DNA from: Agarilytica sp033852165
Lineage (GTDB): Bacteria > Pseudomonadota > Gammaproteobacteria > Pseudomonadales > Cellvibrionaceae
Assembly (NCBI GenBank): GCA_033852165.1
Contig: JAWSUZ010000020.1
Location: 1-64,000 of the forward strand
Direction of reading: 5' to 3'
DNA: 64,000 bases
A program made the translations under genes and the position numbers. This document shows positions 7,399 through 17,232 of the stretch, piece by piece (position 1 is the stretch's first letter; each line of letters starts with the position of its first letter). The notes under the pieces were generated by a model. It was not told the origin of the DNA. It was given only the letters and a program-made list of their open reading frames with translations, and did no database searches.

Positions 7399-8873
7399 AG
7401 TTTTTTCTCCACTTTCTCTACGTTCACCGCTGCTGGTTTGTTGGCTCCCGTCGCGGAGCTTTTGGGTTTGGTTGTTTTAGGCTTTGGTTTAACTTCTGGC
7501 TTTAGTTCCAGTTTGGGTTTCGGCTTGATGCCTTCTAGGCTGTGTAACGCGTCAATGTATTCATGGATCAATTCTAAGGATGCACTAATATTCGGAAGTT
7601 CTTGTACAACTGTTTTGCTGGCTAAATACTGAAGTTCGTTGCGGAAATTCAGTAGTACTGCGCTTTCATTGTAATATTCTTCCAACCAAGCATCGGCTTG
7701 GGACAGGCTTTGTTGGTATATGTCTTGTTGTTCGCGCAGTAATCCAAGTTGTGCACGCTCTAACATTAAACGTAAATTTTGCTGTAGGTACACTTCTTCT
7801 TGTACAGGTAATAACGCTTTGGGTTTTTGGCCACGGGGAATAACACGGAAAAAGTCTTTAAAGGAGTGGGTAAAGCGTTTCCAGCTTGCTTTGACGGTTT
7901 GCAAGGGCGTCAGATCTTCGATTGTTTCGGCTAACGGTTGTGGTGTGTCAGCTTTTTCAATTGTGCGGGTGATGTGCGTTGGAATGTTAACGATTTCACC
8001 CGTTAGGGCCACTAGGTTGAGGTAGATACCTTCAACGTCTATTTTTTTCAGTAGGCGTAAAGCGGTGAGGTCTTTTGCGATGGCTCGTCTAAGTGCGTGT
8101 AAGTTGGGGTCGTCTAGGTCTCGCAGAATTCCGTCGGCATCTTCAAGTAGGGCTTCGGCTCCGTCTGGGCTGCGCTCTATACGAACACGTTGGTTGGCGA
8201 GCTTTAATAGGTATTCGGCTTCGGCCAGTAGCCAATCGTCTCGAGATGTATCCGATAGTGCGCGCAGTCGTTTACTTTGTACTGATACCCGCTGGTTTAC
8301 ATCAGCCAGTGCTGTTTGTGTCTGCTTGAGCTGGTTGGCTAATGATTCGCGTGCTTTTTTCTCTAGCTGGTCAAAATTTTCTAGGGCTTTTATTTGTGTG
8401 TTTTTTGTGGCGTTTAGGCTGCGTTCAAGCTTTTCGATTTCTTGTGTTTTCGCATCGAGCAACAATTTACCTTGGTATGCGATATAGGCTATTGCTGCTG
8501 TCAGCAGTAATAAACAGGCGGCGGTTAAAAGCCCGGCCCATGGGAAAGCGCTTTTTGGCTTTTGCTCTGTCTGTTTGGGTGGGGTGGCGCTCGCACTGGC
8601 TTTTGATATGGTCGATTTAGCGTCTTCTGATACGGTGGTATTGGATTCGGTCATTTCTGTGTTGGTTTCCGCCGGTTTTTCTTCTTGTTCTGCCGAAGTT
8701 TTTTGCTGTTCGGTGCTTTCATTCTGCTCTGAACGCTTTTCTCGTTCGTTGTTGTCTTTCTGCTCTGTGCTGGCGTTCTGCTCTGTGCTGGAGGGTTCCG
8801 TTGATGCAGCGGTTTGCTCTAGCACTACGTCACTTTTTGTATTTTTCTGATGAGTCTGTTCGTTGTCACTCAT
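7395..8873 (-). CDS. hemX: HemX-type membrane protein
   Basis: 492 residues. A long Glu/Thr/Ser-rich low-complexity N-terminus (about 1-110) faces the cytoplasm, followed by one membrane helix (about 112-134), a coiled coil (about 140-200) and the conserved HemX domain (about 205-455). The C-terminus is a Lys/Pro-rich tail with repeated KPKP-type units. Family members are often labelled uroporphyrinogen-III C-methyltransferase, but no SAM-binding motif is seen and enzymatic activity is not expected. It lies between hemD (49 bases) and hemY (overlap). Confidence 0.9.
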   Translation of the reverse strand: MSDNEQTHQKNTKSDVVLEQTAASTEPSSTEQNASTEQKDNNEREKRSEQNESTEQQKTSAEQEEKPAETNTEMTESNTTVSEDAKSTISKASASATPPKQTEQKPKSAFPWAGLLTAACLLLLTAAIAYIAYQGKLLLDAKTQEIEKLERSLNATKNTQIKALENFDQLEKKARESLANQLKQTQTALADVNQRVSVQSKRLRALSDTSRDDWLLAEAEYLLKLANQRVRIERSPDGAEALLEDADGILRDLDDPNLHALRRAIAKDLTALRLLKKIDVEGIYLNLVALTGEIVNIPTHITRTIEKADTPQPLAETIEDLTPLQTVKASWKRFTHSFKDFFRVIPRGQKPKALLPVQEEVYLQQNLRLMLERAQLGLLREQQDIYQQSLSQADAWLEEYYNESAVLLNFRNELQYLASKTVVQELPNISASLELIHEYIDALHSLEGIKPKPKLELKPEVKPKPKTTKPKSSATGANKPAAVNVEKVEKKL

Positions 8874-8921
8874 AGTTTTCTCGATTTAATTATTCTTGAG
8901 CATTTCTAAAAATGAACTGTT

Positions 8922-9707
8922 TTATTTTTCTGCTTTAAGTGTAAGCAGTGCTTGATGCATGGCTTCTTCTGTCGCGTTTAGGGCTTGCGTTACTTTTTTA
9001 AAACCCAGGGTTGCTGCTTGTTCGCTAACACGAGCGCTCGGCACGACGATCGATAGATCCTGCCAATTTTGCGTTTCTTTTTGTAGGAGGAAATGCAGGT
9101 TTTCTAATGATTCCCCGCTAAAAACGGTCACGATGTCGTTCTCAATAGTTAGCCTAAGCTGCTTAAGTTGATCGGCTGCGGCTAGTGGTAGCTTTCGTTC
9201 ATAGAGCTCGCAATGGCTCACGTGGGCACCACGTGCATGAAGTGTTTCATACAGTTTAGTTCGACCACCCAGCCCGCGAAAGATGAGGACTTTTTTATTT
9301 TTTACATCCGCCAAGATGGGCAGTTCCAATAACGCTTCGCTGTCCATTTTTGAATCCGCGCTAATCTGACTTTCGGTATTTAGGCCAAAGTGTTCGAGGC
9401 GCGTAAGTACAGCTTGCTCTGTTTTGGCCCCCACTGCTAAGCAGGAAAGTGCTTCTGGGAATTGGGGCCAGTAATCGTCAATCCAGTTAAAGCCATGGGC
9501 CACTGCATTTTGGCTGACGAATATAAGGATACTAAAATCATCGAGTTCTAGAATGTGATTTTTGACGGCTTGTTTGTGTGCGTCGTCGCTAACCGGGACA
9601 ATTTCCAATACGGGGAAATTGACGGTGGTAAAACCTTCACGCTCTAAAGACTGGCGCCATGGCTGTCCTTGGGATTCTGCACGTGTAACGACGATACGAG
9701 TATGGAT
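8922..9707 (-). CDS. hemD: Uroporphyrinogen-III synthase, probable AUC start
   Basis: HemD closes hydroxymethylbilane to uroporphyrinogen III. Coding homology runs well upstream of the first usable canonical start (TTG 9608): the in-frame sequence HTRIVVTRAESQGQPWRQSL is the expected HemD N-terminus. No ATG, GTG or TTG exists in frame between this segment and hemC. The best fit is ATC at 9707, with GGAG nine bases upstream and the hemC stop at 9714-9712, which suggests coupled translation. That gives 261 residues, a normal HemD length. Alternatives are an assembly error or an upstream frameshift. The rest of the protein is intact and ends normally before hemX. Confidence 0.85.
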   Translation of the reverse strand: MHTRIVVTRAESQGQPWRQSLEREGFTTVNFPVLEIVPVSDDAHKQAVKNHILELDDFSILIFVSQNAVAHGFNWIDDYWPQFPEALSCLAVGAKTEQAVLTRLEHFGLNTESQISADSKMDSEALLELPILADVKNKKVLIFRGLGGRTKLYETLHARGAHVSHCELYERKLPLAAADQLKQLRLTIENDIVTVFSGESLENLHFLLQKETQNWQDLSIVVPSARVSEQAATLGFKKVTQALNATEEAMHQALLTLKAEK

Positions 9708-9711
9708 GAGG

Positions 9712-10641
9712 CTACACTCCGTGTTCGTACACTTTGGCCAGAATTTCTTTTGCGCCTGCGGCTAGGAGCCGGTCAGCTAGTATTTGCCCCATGGACTCGC
9801 CGTCTTCTGGCGCTCCGGAGATTTCATCACGCAAGATAGTGCCGCCGTCTGGGTCTGCGACCAAACCGCGTAACCACAGTTGACCGTCTTTTTGCATGGC
9901 GTAACAACCAATGGGCACTTGGCAGCCACCGTCTAGTGCTCGGATCATCGCTCGCTCGGCCAATACGCGCTGTGCTGTAACGGCGTGGTGTAAGGGCGCC
10001 AATAGCGCATGGGTTTCTTCATCGTCGACTCGGCACTCTATACCGACTGCGCCTTGGCCCCCAGCAGGCAGTAGCAGTTCTGGCTCGAAATAGCTGCTAA
10101 TGCGCTCGCCCATTTCTAATCGCTTGAGTCCGGCTGAGGCGAGAACGATTGCGTCGTAGTCGCCCGCATCCAATTTGGCCAAGCGTGTATTGACGTTACC
10201 GCGTAAAAACGTGATTTTTATGTCCGGGCGTAAGTTGAGGAGCTGGCTTTGCCTACGCAAGCTGGATGTACCCACCACTGCGCCTTTGGGTAGGCTTTCG
10301 AAGGTTGGGTATTTATTGGATACCCATGCATCGCGTGGGTCTTCTCGTTCGCAAATCGTGATTAAACCCAAGCCCTCAGGAAATTCCATGGGAACATCTT
10401 TCATTGAGTGCACGGCGATATCGGCTTCTCCGGCTAGCATGGCTTCTTCTAGCTCTTTCACAAATAGCCCTTTGCCGCCAACTTTAGCGAGGGGGACATC
10501 TAGTATTTTATCGCCCCTGGAGGTCATCGGGACCAGTACTACGGTGACGTCTTTGTTGTGTTTTTCAATTTCTGATTTGACGAACTCTGCCTGCCAAAGC
10601 GCGAGTGGACTTTTACGAGTAGCGATTCGAAGTGTTTTCAT
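9712..10641 (-). CDS. hemC: Porphobilinogen deaminase (hydroxymethylbilane synthase)
   Basis: 309 residues from ATG 10641, preceded by a G-rich ribosome site. HemC polymerises four porphobilinogens using a dipyrromethane cofactor attached to a cysteine; the GGCQVPIG motif with that Cys is present (about residue 240). N-terminal RIATRKSPLALWQAEFVK, GxRGNVNTRLAKLD and VGTSSLRRQ substrate-binding segments are conserved. It is first gene of the hemCDXY operon. In Pseudomonas algR lies directly upstream; here a hybrid kinase gene and a 569-base non-coding stretch intervene. Confidence 0.97.
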   Translation of the reverse strand: MKTLRIATRKSPLALWQAEFVKSEIEKHNKDVTVVLVPMTSRGDKILDVPLAKVGGKGLFVKELEEAMLAGEADIAVHSMKDVPMEFPEGLGLITICEREDPRDAWVSNKYPTFESLPKGAVVGTSSLRRQSQLLNLRPDIKITFLRGNVNTRLAKLDAGDYDAIVLASAGLKRLEMGERISSYFEPELLLPAGGQGAVGIECRVDDEETHALLAPLHHAVTAQRVLAERAMIRALDGGCQVPIGCYAMQKDGQLWLRGLVADPDGGTILRDEISGAPEDGESMGQILADRLLAAGAKEILAKVYEHGV

Positions 10642-11210
10642 TTTTCCCCCCAATATATGAGGCCCATGATATCAAACATCGCTGCTGACGGGGGTTTCCA
10701 GACACTCTTAACGTTAGATGATTTTTTAGGCATGTAAATTACTATTTGAGCAGTTACGTACCTGCTATGTCCTATTATCTATTGACCGGGTGTCACTTTC
10801 AGACTCGTTTTCGAATAACTATTACGCAGTAATAATAAGCATGGCTTTTGTTATTCATAGCAACAATAAGAACCTTTCAGAGGACGTTGAGCTGACCATA
10901 CAAAATGACACCTGGAGTTGCAGACATTTGGCTAAGACAAATACGGGGCTCTTACTTGTATTGTCGGGCTATTTCCTGCCCGGCCATTCGGTATATGGAG
11001 GTACTACGATAAGCGCCGGGCGTATGTTATGGCGTTTCTCAGAAGGTATATTTTCGCTCAAGACTATTTCCCGCATCGTACCTCACACAAAAAATCATAG
11101 GCGGTTTGATTATTCAAATCACGCTTTAAAAAATTGCTGGTGGAGCAGAAATCAACCTGTTCATTGGACGCTTTTTTCCTATGGATCCACATTTAACTGG
11201 TGTAACGGTT
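10642..11210. other. Long intergenic region between hemC and the hybrid kinase
   Basis: Divergent promoters for hemC (minus) and the kinase (plus) should lie here. A plus-strand frame at 10790-11218 is open but has no recognisable domain, runs into the kinase start and shows no convincing ribosome site, so it was not called. No clear promoter hexamers were found. Confidence 0.4.
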
Positions 11211-14200
11211 ATGTATAGAAGAGGCATCGCAACAGGATGGCTGGAAATTTATACTGGGATTTTATTTGCAATATTATCGTCTTATGTTTATTCGAACGAC
11301 ACCGTTTACCTTGATAATCAATCCACTCGATATGATCTTGGGGAACATATCGAGTGGATTGAAAACCATGACGGTCGTATTACGCTCGATGACCTAATTC
11401 AGAATAAATACAAAGGCGAGTTTAGGCATCTCAGAGACGGTGGCCCAGGCCTTGGTTTCACCAATACGGACTATTGGCTAAAGTTTTCAATTACGAATAA
11501 CTCCACCAACCGAGAGTGGATTCTCGATCAGCGCTACGCCGATACACATTACCTTGAATTGTATGTTGTAGATGAACAAAGTCACATTATAAAGGAAGTT
11601 CATACCGGTAATTTACGGCCGCTATCGACTCGCGACATCCCCCATCGACGCTTGTTATTCGACATCACTACGGAGCAAGGCAAAAAAACCAATATTTATG
11701 TTCATTATAAAAGTGAAGCGCCCATTCATATCGATATGGTGCTTTGGGAAAAATTACGTTTTATCGCAAGTGACAATAGGGAGACGATGACATTTGGGGT
11801 TTTATACGGTTGGTTTACTCTATTTATTCTCGTTAACATTTTACAGCTGGTCATTTTTAAGCGCCCGGAGCATTTGTCTTCGCTCATATTTATCAGTTTA
11901 TGTGGCGCCTCACTGTCTTTCTATGATGGCAATGCGCAGTTATTTTTTGGCTCTTCGGTATCTCACCTCGCTATATATGGCCTGCCCGTTCTATTCTGTT
12001 TTTCAATTGCATCTCTATCACACTATTCGTCTACCGCATTAATAGGCAAAAAAAACACACTTCAAAGACGTATATGCAATATTGTATTTTATAGCTGGAT
12101 AGCTCTTGCCGCCGCAGAATTTGTGTTACCTTATCGAATTGGCCTTATTCTGATGCTGACACACTTTTTTATCACTAACTCTTATTTTATTTTTCTGGGG
12201 TTTTCGAGTTGGGCATCACGAAGTTATCAATCCAAGCTTATTTTGTTGGCCGCGAGCTGTTTGTATATATTTTTGGTGTTGGGGGTTTTATTTCAAACGC
12301 ACCAGATTCAGAGCCCCCAATTTCTAGAATATGGCATCCAAATCGGTTGTGCGCTCTTTATTATATTTGTCGCCTTTAGTTCAGTCATTCATCTTCGCTG
12401 GATGCATAACACCCACAGCGAAAGCAGTGAGGCTCTCGCCTCATCAGAAACGACCTTTAAAGCATTTTTACAACAGACCTCTAACTTAACCATTGTTTTA
12501 ACACCGCAGGGTAATATTTTAAAATCTAACCGGTCGGCTCTCGTTTACGAAGATTTCAAATTAGAGGAGGTCATTGGTAAGCCTCTTTGGGAAGTGAGTA
12601 AATTTTCCCTTGAAAGTGAGAACAAAATTCGTACTCAGAATTCCATTAAGGCAGCACGGTTAGGCCGTCACTCGCGCTTTGAATTGAATCCTGTTTCTGA
12701 GAATGAACCTATATATGAGATCAACTTTTGGCCTTTTTATGACGAAAATCACGTAGTATCTGCAATTCTATCCGAAGCCAAAAACATTACTGAATTTAAA
12801 AATGCTAAACAGAAATTAGATGATATTGCATTCAGCTTGTCGGAAAAAATTGGTGATAAATTCTTTGAGCATCTGGTTAAACAGCTCGCCAAGTTAATAA
12901 AGGTCAATTATGTTTGCATTGGGTCTGTGGATGTCGAAAATCCAGACTCTATTCATATTATTGCTCAGCATGCCAATGGGCAATTGGAAAAATATTTAAC
13001 GTATGAAACCAAGTTCTCTCCATTCGGGCATATTTTCGAAAAAAAAGCCAGATTTGAACACAGCGGTATTCAGGCTCAACACCCAGCTTTCGATTTGTTT
13101 GCCGATTCCAAAATTGAAAGTTATTTGGGAATTCCACTCGTTGATTCAAAAAACGCTATTATCGGCCTACTTGCTTTGTTCGATGAAGACCCTATTGAGG
13201 ATATTGAAAAAATCAATGAAACATTACGCATTTTTATCACCCGAGCAGAAGCAGAGTTAGAGCGAAAAATATCAGACATTGAGCTGGAGAAAACCAAGCA
13301 AAAGCTGGTCATTCATACTCAGAATACACCACTGGCTCTTATTGAACTCGATAATGAACTGAAGATAACGAATTGGAATAATTCTGCTTACATTACGTTT
13401 GGACATTCAAAGGAGAGTGCAATTGGAAAGCTCGCCGTTGACTTGTTGACGGATACCAACAAAATAAATTTTGACGAATCCTGGCTTTCCATGATGAGTA
13501 ACCGCAATGGGCATTTCAGTCGTATTCTAAATATTACCAGCAGCGGTCAGGAAATCGTTTGTGATTGGTATAACACCTTATTGATTGATGATGATGGCGA
13601 GATGATTGGTGTCGCTGCGCTTATTGTGAATGTTACGGCGGAACACGAAGCCATTAAGGCTTTGCGCTATAAAGAACAGGAACAAGATGAGATTCTCGAC
13701 TTTATGGTGGATGCGGTTATCACCATAGGCGAGACCGGTGTCATAGAGACTTTTAACCAAGCCGCAGTCAATATGTTTGGCTTTAGTCAGGCTGAAGTTA
13801 TAGGCCAGGATGTTTCGATATTGATGCCCGAAGATATCGCTAATCAACATGGACAGTTTCTTAAAAATTATTCGATTTCCGAAGTCTCCAATGTTATAGG
13901 AATGTCACGTGAATTAGTTGCAAAACGTAAGGACGATTCTCAGTTTCCCATTCGCTTAACTATCGCTGAGTTACCTCTTGCGAATTCTCGACGTCGTTTT
14001 ATTGCCACAGGCTTGGATCTTACGCTAATTAAACAGCAGGAGGAGCAGCTCCAACGCTCTCAAAAAATGGACGCGCTTGGAAAGCTCACGGGTGGCGTCG
14101 CCCATGACTTTAATAATTTACTCGGCGTTATTATGGGTTACGGTGATTTACTCAAGAGTCTACTGGATGATCAGCCAAAATTGGCTCGATACAGCGAAGA

Positions 14201-15200
14201 AATTCTGCGTGCATGTGAACGCGGCGCTAGTATGACAAAAAAATTATTGACCTTTTCTCGGCAGCATTTACCCAACGCGGAATCATGCTGTATTAACACG
14301 ACATTGGACGAAGGGCGCAACGTCCTTGAGCGGGTGTTAACGGCTCGCATTCATATTCATTACGATCTCGATGTGGATTTACATTCTGTATTCATTGATA
14401 TAAACGATTTTGAAGATGCCCTTTTAAATCTCTGTATTAACGCGATGCACGCTATGAATGATAAGGGCGATATCGATATTACGACAAGGAACATAACGTT
14501 AAACGAGGCCGACGCAAGCACACTGCAACTGCAAGCTGGAGAGCACGCCATACTTTCCATTTCGGACAAAGGTCATGGTATTGATAAGCAGACTCTTGCT
14601 CGTATTTTTGACCCGTTTTTCTCGACAAAAGGTGAGGGCGGAACAGGTCTTGGCTTAAGCCAGGTGTATGGATTTGTTGAGAGAAGTGAAGGGAAAATAC
14701 GTGTTACGTCTGAACCTGGAGAAGGCACGACCTTCGCTCTTTATTTTCCGCGCTATATTGATAAACGTATCCCCACAACAATGTCAGAATTCATGCCGAA
14801 GACTGACACCCGTGGTAATGAGACGATACTCTTGGTCGATGATGAACATTCTCTTTTAACCGTAACGAAAGAGACTTTGTCTCGAAACGGGTATCATGTA
14901 ATGACTGCGGAGAGTGGGAAATTGGCTTTGGATATTCTTTCTAAACATTCGGTCGACATTATGATCTCGGATGTGATTATGCCCGAGATGGACGGCTACC
15001 AACTCGCATCAAAGGTTAAAGAAAGTAATGCTGACATTAAGATATTGTTGGCCAGTGGGTTTACTGAAAATCGTCATCTGATAAAGGACAACGAAGTCCA
15101 TAATTTCCCCATTATTCATAAACCGTATGAATCCAGTGTATTACTTCGCCGCGTTCGGAGCTTGGCAGACGCGGCACAAATCCTATCCCGTGAACGATGA
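11211..15200 (+). CDS. 7TM/PAS/GAF hybrid sensor histidine kinase
   Basis: A 1329-residue kinase. ATG 11211 precedes a signal/anchor helix; ATG 11181 is a possible longer start. The order is 7TMR-DISM extracellular domain (about 40-185), seven membrane segments (about 200-395), PAS (about 425-540), GAF (about 560-695), two PAS (about 700-940), HisKA with phosphorylated His965 in GGVAHDFNN, HATPase with GHGID and GEGGTGLGL (about 1060-1180), and a C-terminal receiver with Asp1254. It would sense a periplasmic ligand through the DISM domain and pass phosphate through its own REC to an unknown partner. No response regulator lies downstream; algR is convergent. It interrupts the usual algR-hemC linkage. 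Confidence 0.92.
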   Translation: MYRRGIATGWLEIYTGILFAILSSYVYSNDTVYLDNQSTRYDLGEHIEWIENHDGRITLDDLIQNKYKGEFRHLRDGGPGLGFTNTDYWLKFSITNNSTNREWILDQRYADTHYLELYVVDEQSHIIKEVHTGNLRPLSTRDIPHRRLLFDITTEQGKKTNIYVHYKSEAPIHIDMVLWEKLRFIASDNRETMTFGVLYGWFTLFILVNILQLVIFKRPEHLSSLIFISLCGASLSFYDGNAQLFFGSSVSHLAIYGLPVLFCFSIASLSHYSSTALIGKKNTLQRRICNIVFYSWIALAAAEFVLPYRIGLILMLTHFFITNSYFIFLGFSSWASRSYQSKLILLAASCLYIFLVLGVLFQTHQIQSPQFLEYGIQIGCALFIIFVAFSSVIHLRWMHNTHSESSEALASSETTFKAFLQQTSNLTIVLTPQGNILKSNRSALVYEDFKLEEVIGKPLWEVSKFSLESENKIRTQNSIKAARLGRHSRFELNPVSENEPIYEINFWPFYDENHVVSAILSEAKNITEFKNAKQKLDDIAFSLSEKIGDKFFEHLVKQLAKLIKVNYVCIGSVDVENPDSIHIIAQHANGQLEKYLTYETKFSPFGHIFEKKARFEHSGIQAQHPAFDLFADSKIESYLGIPLVDSKNAIIGLLALFDEDPIEDIEKINETLRIFITRAEAELERKISDIELEKTKQKLVIHTQNTPLALIELDNELKITNWNNSAYITFGHSKESAIGKLAVDLLTDTNKINFDESWLSMMSNRNGHFSRILNITSSGQEIVCDWYNTLLIDDDGEMIGVAALIVNVTAEHEAIKALRYKEQEQDEILDFMVDAVITIGETGVIETFNQAAVNMFGFSQAEVIGQDVSILMPEDIANQHGQFLKNYSISEVSNVIGMSRELVAKRKDDSQFPIRLTIAELPLANSRRRFIATGLDLTLIKQQEEQLQRSQKMDALGKLTGGVAHDFNNLLGVIMGYGDLLKSLLDDQPKLARYSEEILRACERGASMTKKLLTFSRQHLPNAESCCINTTLDEGRNVLERVLTARIHIHYDLDVDLHSVFIDINDFEDALLNLCINAMHAMNDKGDIDITTRNITLNEADASTLQLQAGEHAILSISDKGHGIDKQTLARIFDPFFSTKGEGGTGLGLSQVYGFVERSEGKIRVTSEPGEGTTFALYFPRYIDKRIPTTMSEFMPKTDTRGNETILLVDDEHSLLTVTKETLSRNGYHVMTAESGKLALDILSKHSVDIMISDVIMPEMDGYQLASKVKESNADIKILLASGFTENRHLIKDNEVHNFPIIHKPYESSVLLRRVRSLADAAQILSRER

Positions 15201-15311
15201 TTCATCCCTAAAATATTGGTTATGCGAGCAGAAAAGTGGAGAGCTGTGCCCTTACAAATCGCACGTGATATTTTCTCTGCCACCAAACTCGTATTGCGAA
15301 GGGGCTGTTGC

Positions 15312-16043
15312 TTACAATGCCGCGATTAATGCTTTGACATTAGATAAATGTCGCCGGCTCACCATCGGTTGTGTTTCGGTGTTTTTCAGCATCACTTCAT
15401 AATGGCCAGACTCTTCTCGCCGTAAGCCGACAATCTCCCGCTTAGCGATCAAGGCGTTACGATGCACTCGAATAAACTCTGGAGCCAATTCTAATTCGAG
15501 CTCCTTTAAGGTTTCATCAATAAGTGTTTCGCCGTTTTCATGAATAACGGTGACGTATTTTTGGTCAGCAATAAGGCAGCTCACGCTGTCAATTGGAATT
15601 AACTCAATACCCTTACGGGTTTTGGCTGAAATATTTTGTCTTTTTGGTTCGCTAACTATCTCGTTAACCGACGCTCGATGTAGCTTGTTAACTTTTTGTG
15701 CTTTCTCTAGCGCTTCTTTTAATTGGTCTTCATGGACTGGCTTAACGATATAGCCAACCGCTTGTGCGCCAAAAGCGTCTATCGCAAATTCGTCGTAGGC
15801 TGTGCAAAAAATGATAGCGGGAGGCTCATTCAGTTCGGCAATTTCTCGTGCCGCTTCTAGCCCATCTTTCCCAGGCATTTTTACATCCATTAATACTAAA
15901 TCAGGATCAAGAGATTCAACTGCCTGAATGGCTTTATCGCCATTTTCAGCTTCGCCAACGACGCTATAGCCATCCATTTCATTGAGTAATTTTATGATTC
16001 GTTGGCGAGCTAATTGTTCGTCATCAACAACAAGTATGTGCAT
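15312..16043 (-). CDS. algR: LytTR response regulator, AlgR homologue
   Basis: 243 residues: receiver domain (1-120, VVDDE acidic pair, phospho-acceptor Asp53 in LMDVKMPG, switch Lys in YIVKPV) and a LytTR DNA-binding domain (about 140-243). In Pseudomonas AlgR controls alginate, twitching motility and other surface traits, acting with AlgZ/FimS. It lies nine bases after algZ on the same strand, and both are upstream of and divergent from argH, as in Pseudomonas. The regulon here is unknown. Confidence 0.92.
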   Translation of the reverse strand: MHILVVDDEQLARQRIIKLLNEMDGYSVVGEAENGDKAIQAVESLDPDLVLMDVKMPGKDGLEAAREIAELNEPPAIIFCTAYDEFAIDAFGAQAVGYIVKPVHEDQLKEALEKAQKVNKLHRASVNEIVSEPKRQNISAKTRKGIELIPIDSVSCLIADQKYVTVIHENGETLIDETLKELELELAPEFIRVHRNALIAKREIVGLRREESGHYEVMLKNTETQPMVSRRHLSNVKALIAAL

Positions 16044-16052
16044 GGCTAATCG

Positions 16053-17099
16053 TCACTCTTTTATATAGTGAATGGGATATCGAATACTTATCAAAAATTC
16101 ATTGTTATTTTGGCTGCTTTCAATATTGGCCAAATCATCATAATGCGCTTGTAGTCGATGATATATGTTTTCTAGAGCCATACCGTTATTTTTTGATTGG
16201 TCTTGACTGCTTGTAGTGGGAGGCGCAAAAGGATTTCGTACCTCAATATTTACGAACTGCTCATCGAGCTCGATTTTGACGGTGACCGTACCGCCCCCGG
16301 GCAGAGGCTGTACACCATGATAGATTGCGTTTTCGATCAATGGCTGTAAAAGCAGACTCGGTATTTCAACCGGCTTTTCTCCCAGTGAAACTTGCCAATC
16401 TAATTCTAGTCGATCGCCTAAGCGAGTTTTTTCAATCGAAACAAACTGCTTACATAACTTAACTTCGTCTTCGAGGGAGACGATCGACAATTCACTCAAG
16501 CTCGCGCGAAAGAGCTGCGCGAGATCCAGTACCATTTTTTCGGCTGCTTTCGGGTCACTATCAATTAGGCTGACGATGCTGTTCATACTATTGAATAGAA
16601 AATGCGGTCGAATACGCGATTGGAGGGCTTGAATCCTAGCCTGTAATTCCGCTTGCTCACGATTCTGCAGCTGCTGTTGTAGGTAAAAATACCGTAAAAC
16701 CACGCCCGCAAAAATAGCGGCAATCATTAAGTTCTCTAGAACCGTCATGTTGTTTTTGAAGAAATTTTGAGCGCTTAGCCATTGGCCAAGCAGGGTAAAC
16801 ACTGCCGTTAACAGAAGCACGATGCCGTAGGATACCGAGCCCGCAACCAAACCTATTTGATGCTTCAGCCAGGGGCGTAAGGGGCAAAGGCATGCGGCGC
16901 TCGCCAGTACAATCCACTGGACCAAGAACGACACTGCGCCAAAATGCGCCCATTCGAATTGGGTAAAACCTTGGTCAATCACCACAAAAGAAAATGATAG
17001 GAGTTCCCCCACCAGTATTAGCGAGAAAACGGCTTGTGGCGTGCATAAATCCGGTAAAAAATCGCCATCTGTTTTTTTTGAAGCGCTTAAGCCTAAAAT
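16053..17099 (-). CDS. algZ: AlgZ/FimS-type histidine kinase with probable AUU start
   Basis: 348 residues if begun at ATT 17099. Four membrane segments (about 25-150) are followed by a short coiled coil, the His_kinase (LytS/YehU-type) domain with RPHFLFNSMNS, and an HATPase with LQPLIENAIYHGV. The first canonical start in frame is GTG 17012, but coding sequence upstream (DFLPDLCTPQAV) matches the conserved AlgZ N-terminus. A strong AAGGAG (17111-17106) sits six bases before ATT 17099, and a stop closes the frame shortly upstream. AlgZ homologues lack a typical phospho-acceptor His box, and their kinase activity is debated. Partner: AlgR. Confidence 0.88.
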   Translation of the reverse strand: MLGLSASKKTDGDFLPDLCTPQAVFSLILVGELLSFSFVVIDQGFTQFEWAHFGAVSFLVQWIVLASAACLCPLRPWLKHQIGLVAGSVSYGIVLLLTAVFTLLGQWLSAQNFFKNNMTVLENLMIAAIFAGVVLRYFYLQQQLQNREQAELQARIQALQSRIRPHFLFNSMNSIVSLIDSDPKAAEKMVLDLAQLFRASLSELSIVSLEDEVKLCKQFVSIEKTRLGDRLELDWQVSLGEKPVEIPSLLLQPLIENAIYHGVQPLPGGGTVTVKIELDEQFVNIEVRNPFAPPTTSSQDQSKNNGMALENIYHRLQAHYDDLANIESSQNNNEFLISIRYPIHYIKE

Positions 17100-17232
17100 A
17101 TTGAGCTCCTTATTGAGCGATATCTCTAAAAATAATCAAAATTCTTGATGTGTGGCTACTGGTCCCTAACAACGGAATCAAGGATAATCCCAGCCCGTTT
17201 ACACCATTCATTTACAACAGTAGCACTTAACC

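Noticed and set aside
8065..8850. Several plus-strand frames inside hemX
   Set aside because: Ser/Arg/Cys-rich products antisense to a low-complexity Glu/Thr/Lys coding region; hemX itself is certain.
10790..11218. Plus-strand frame of 142 codons before the hybrid kinase
   Set aside because: No recognisable domain or ribosome site, and it overlaps the kinase start in another frame. It may be a chance frame.
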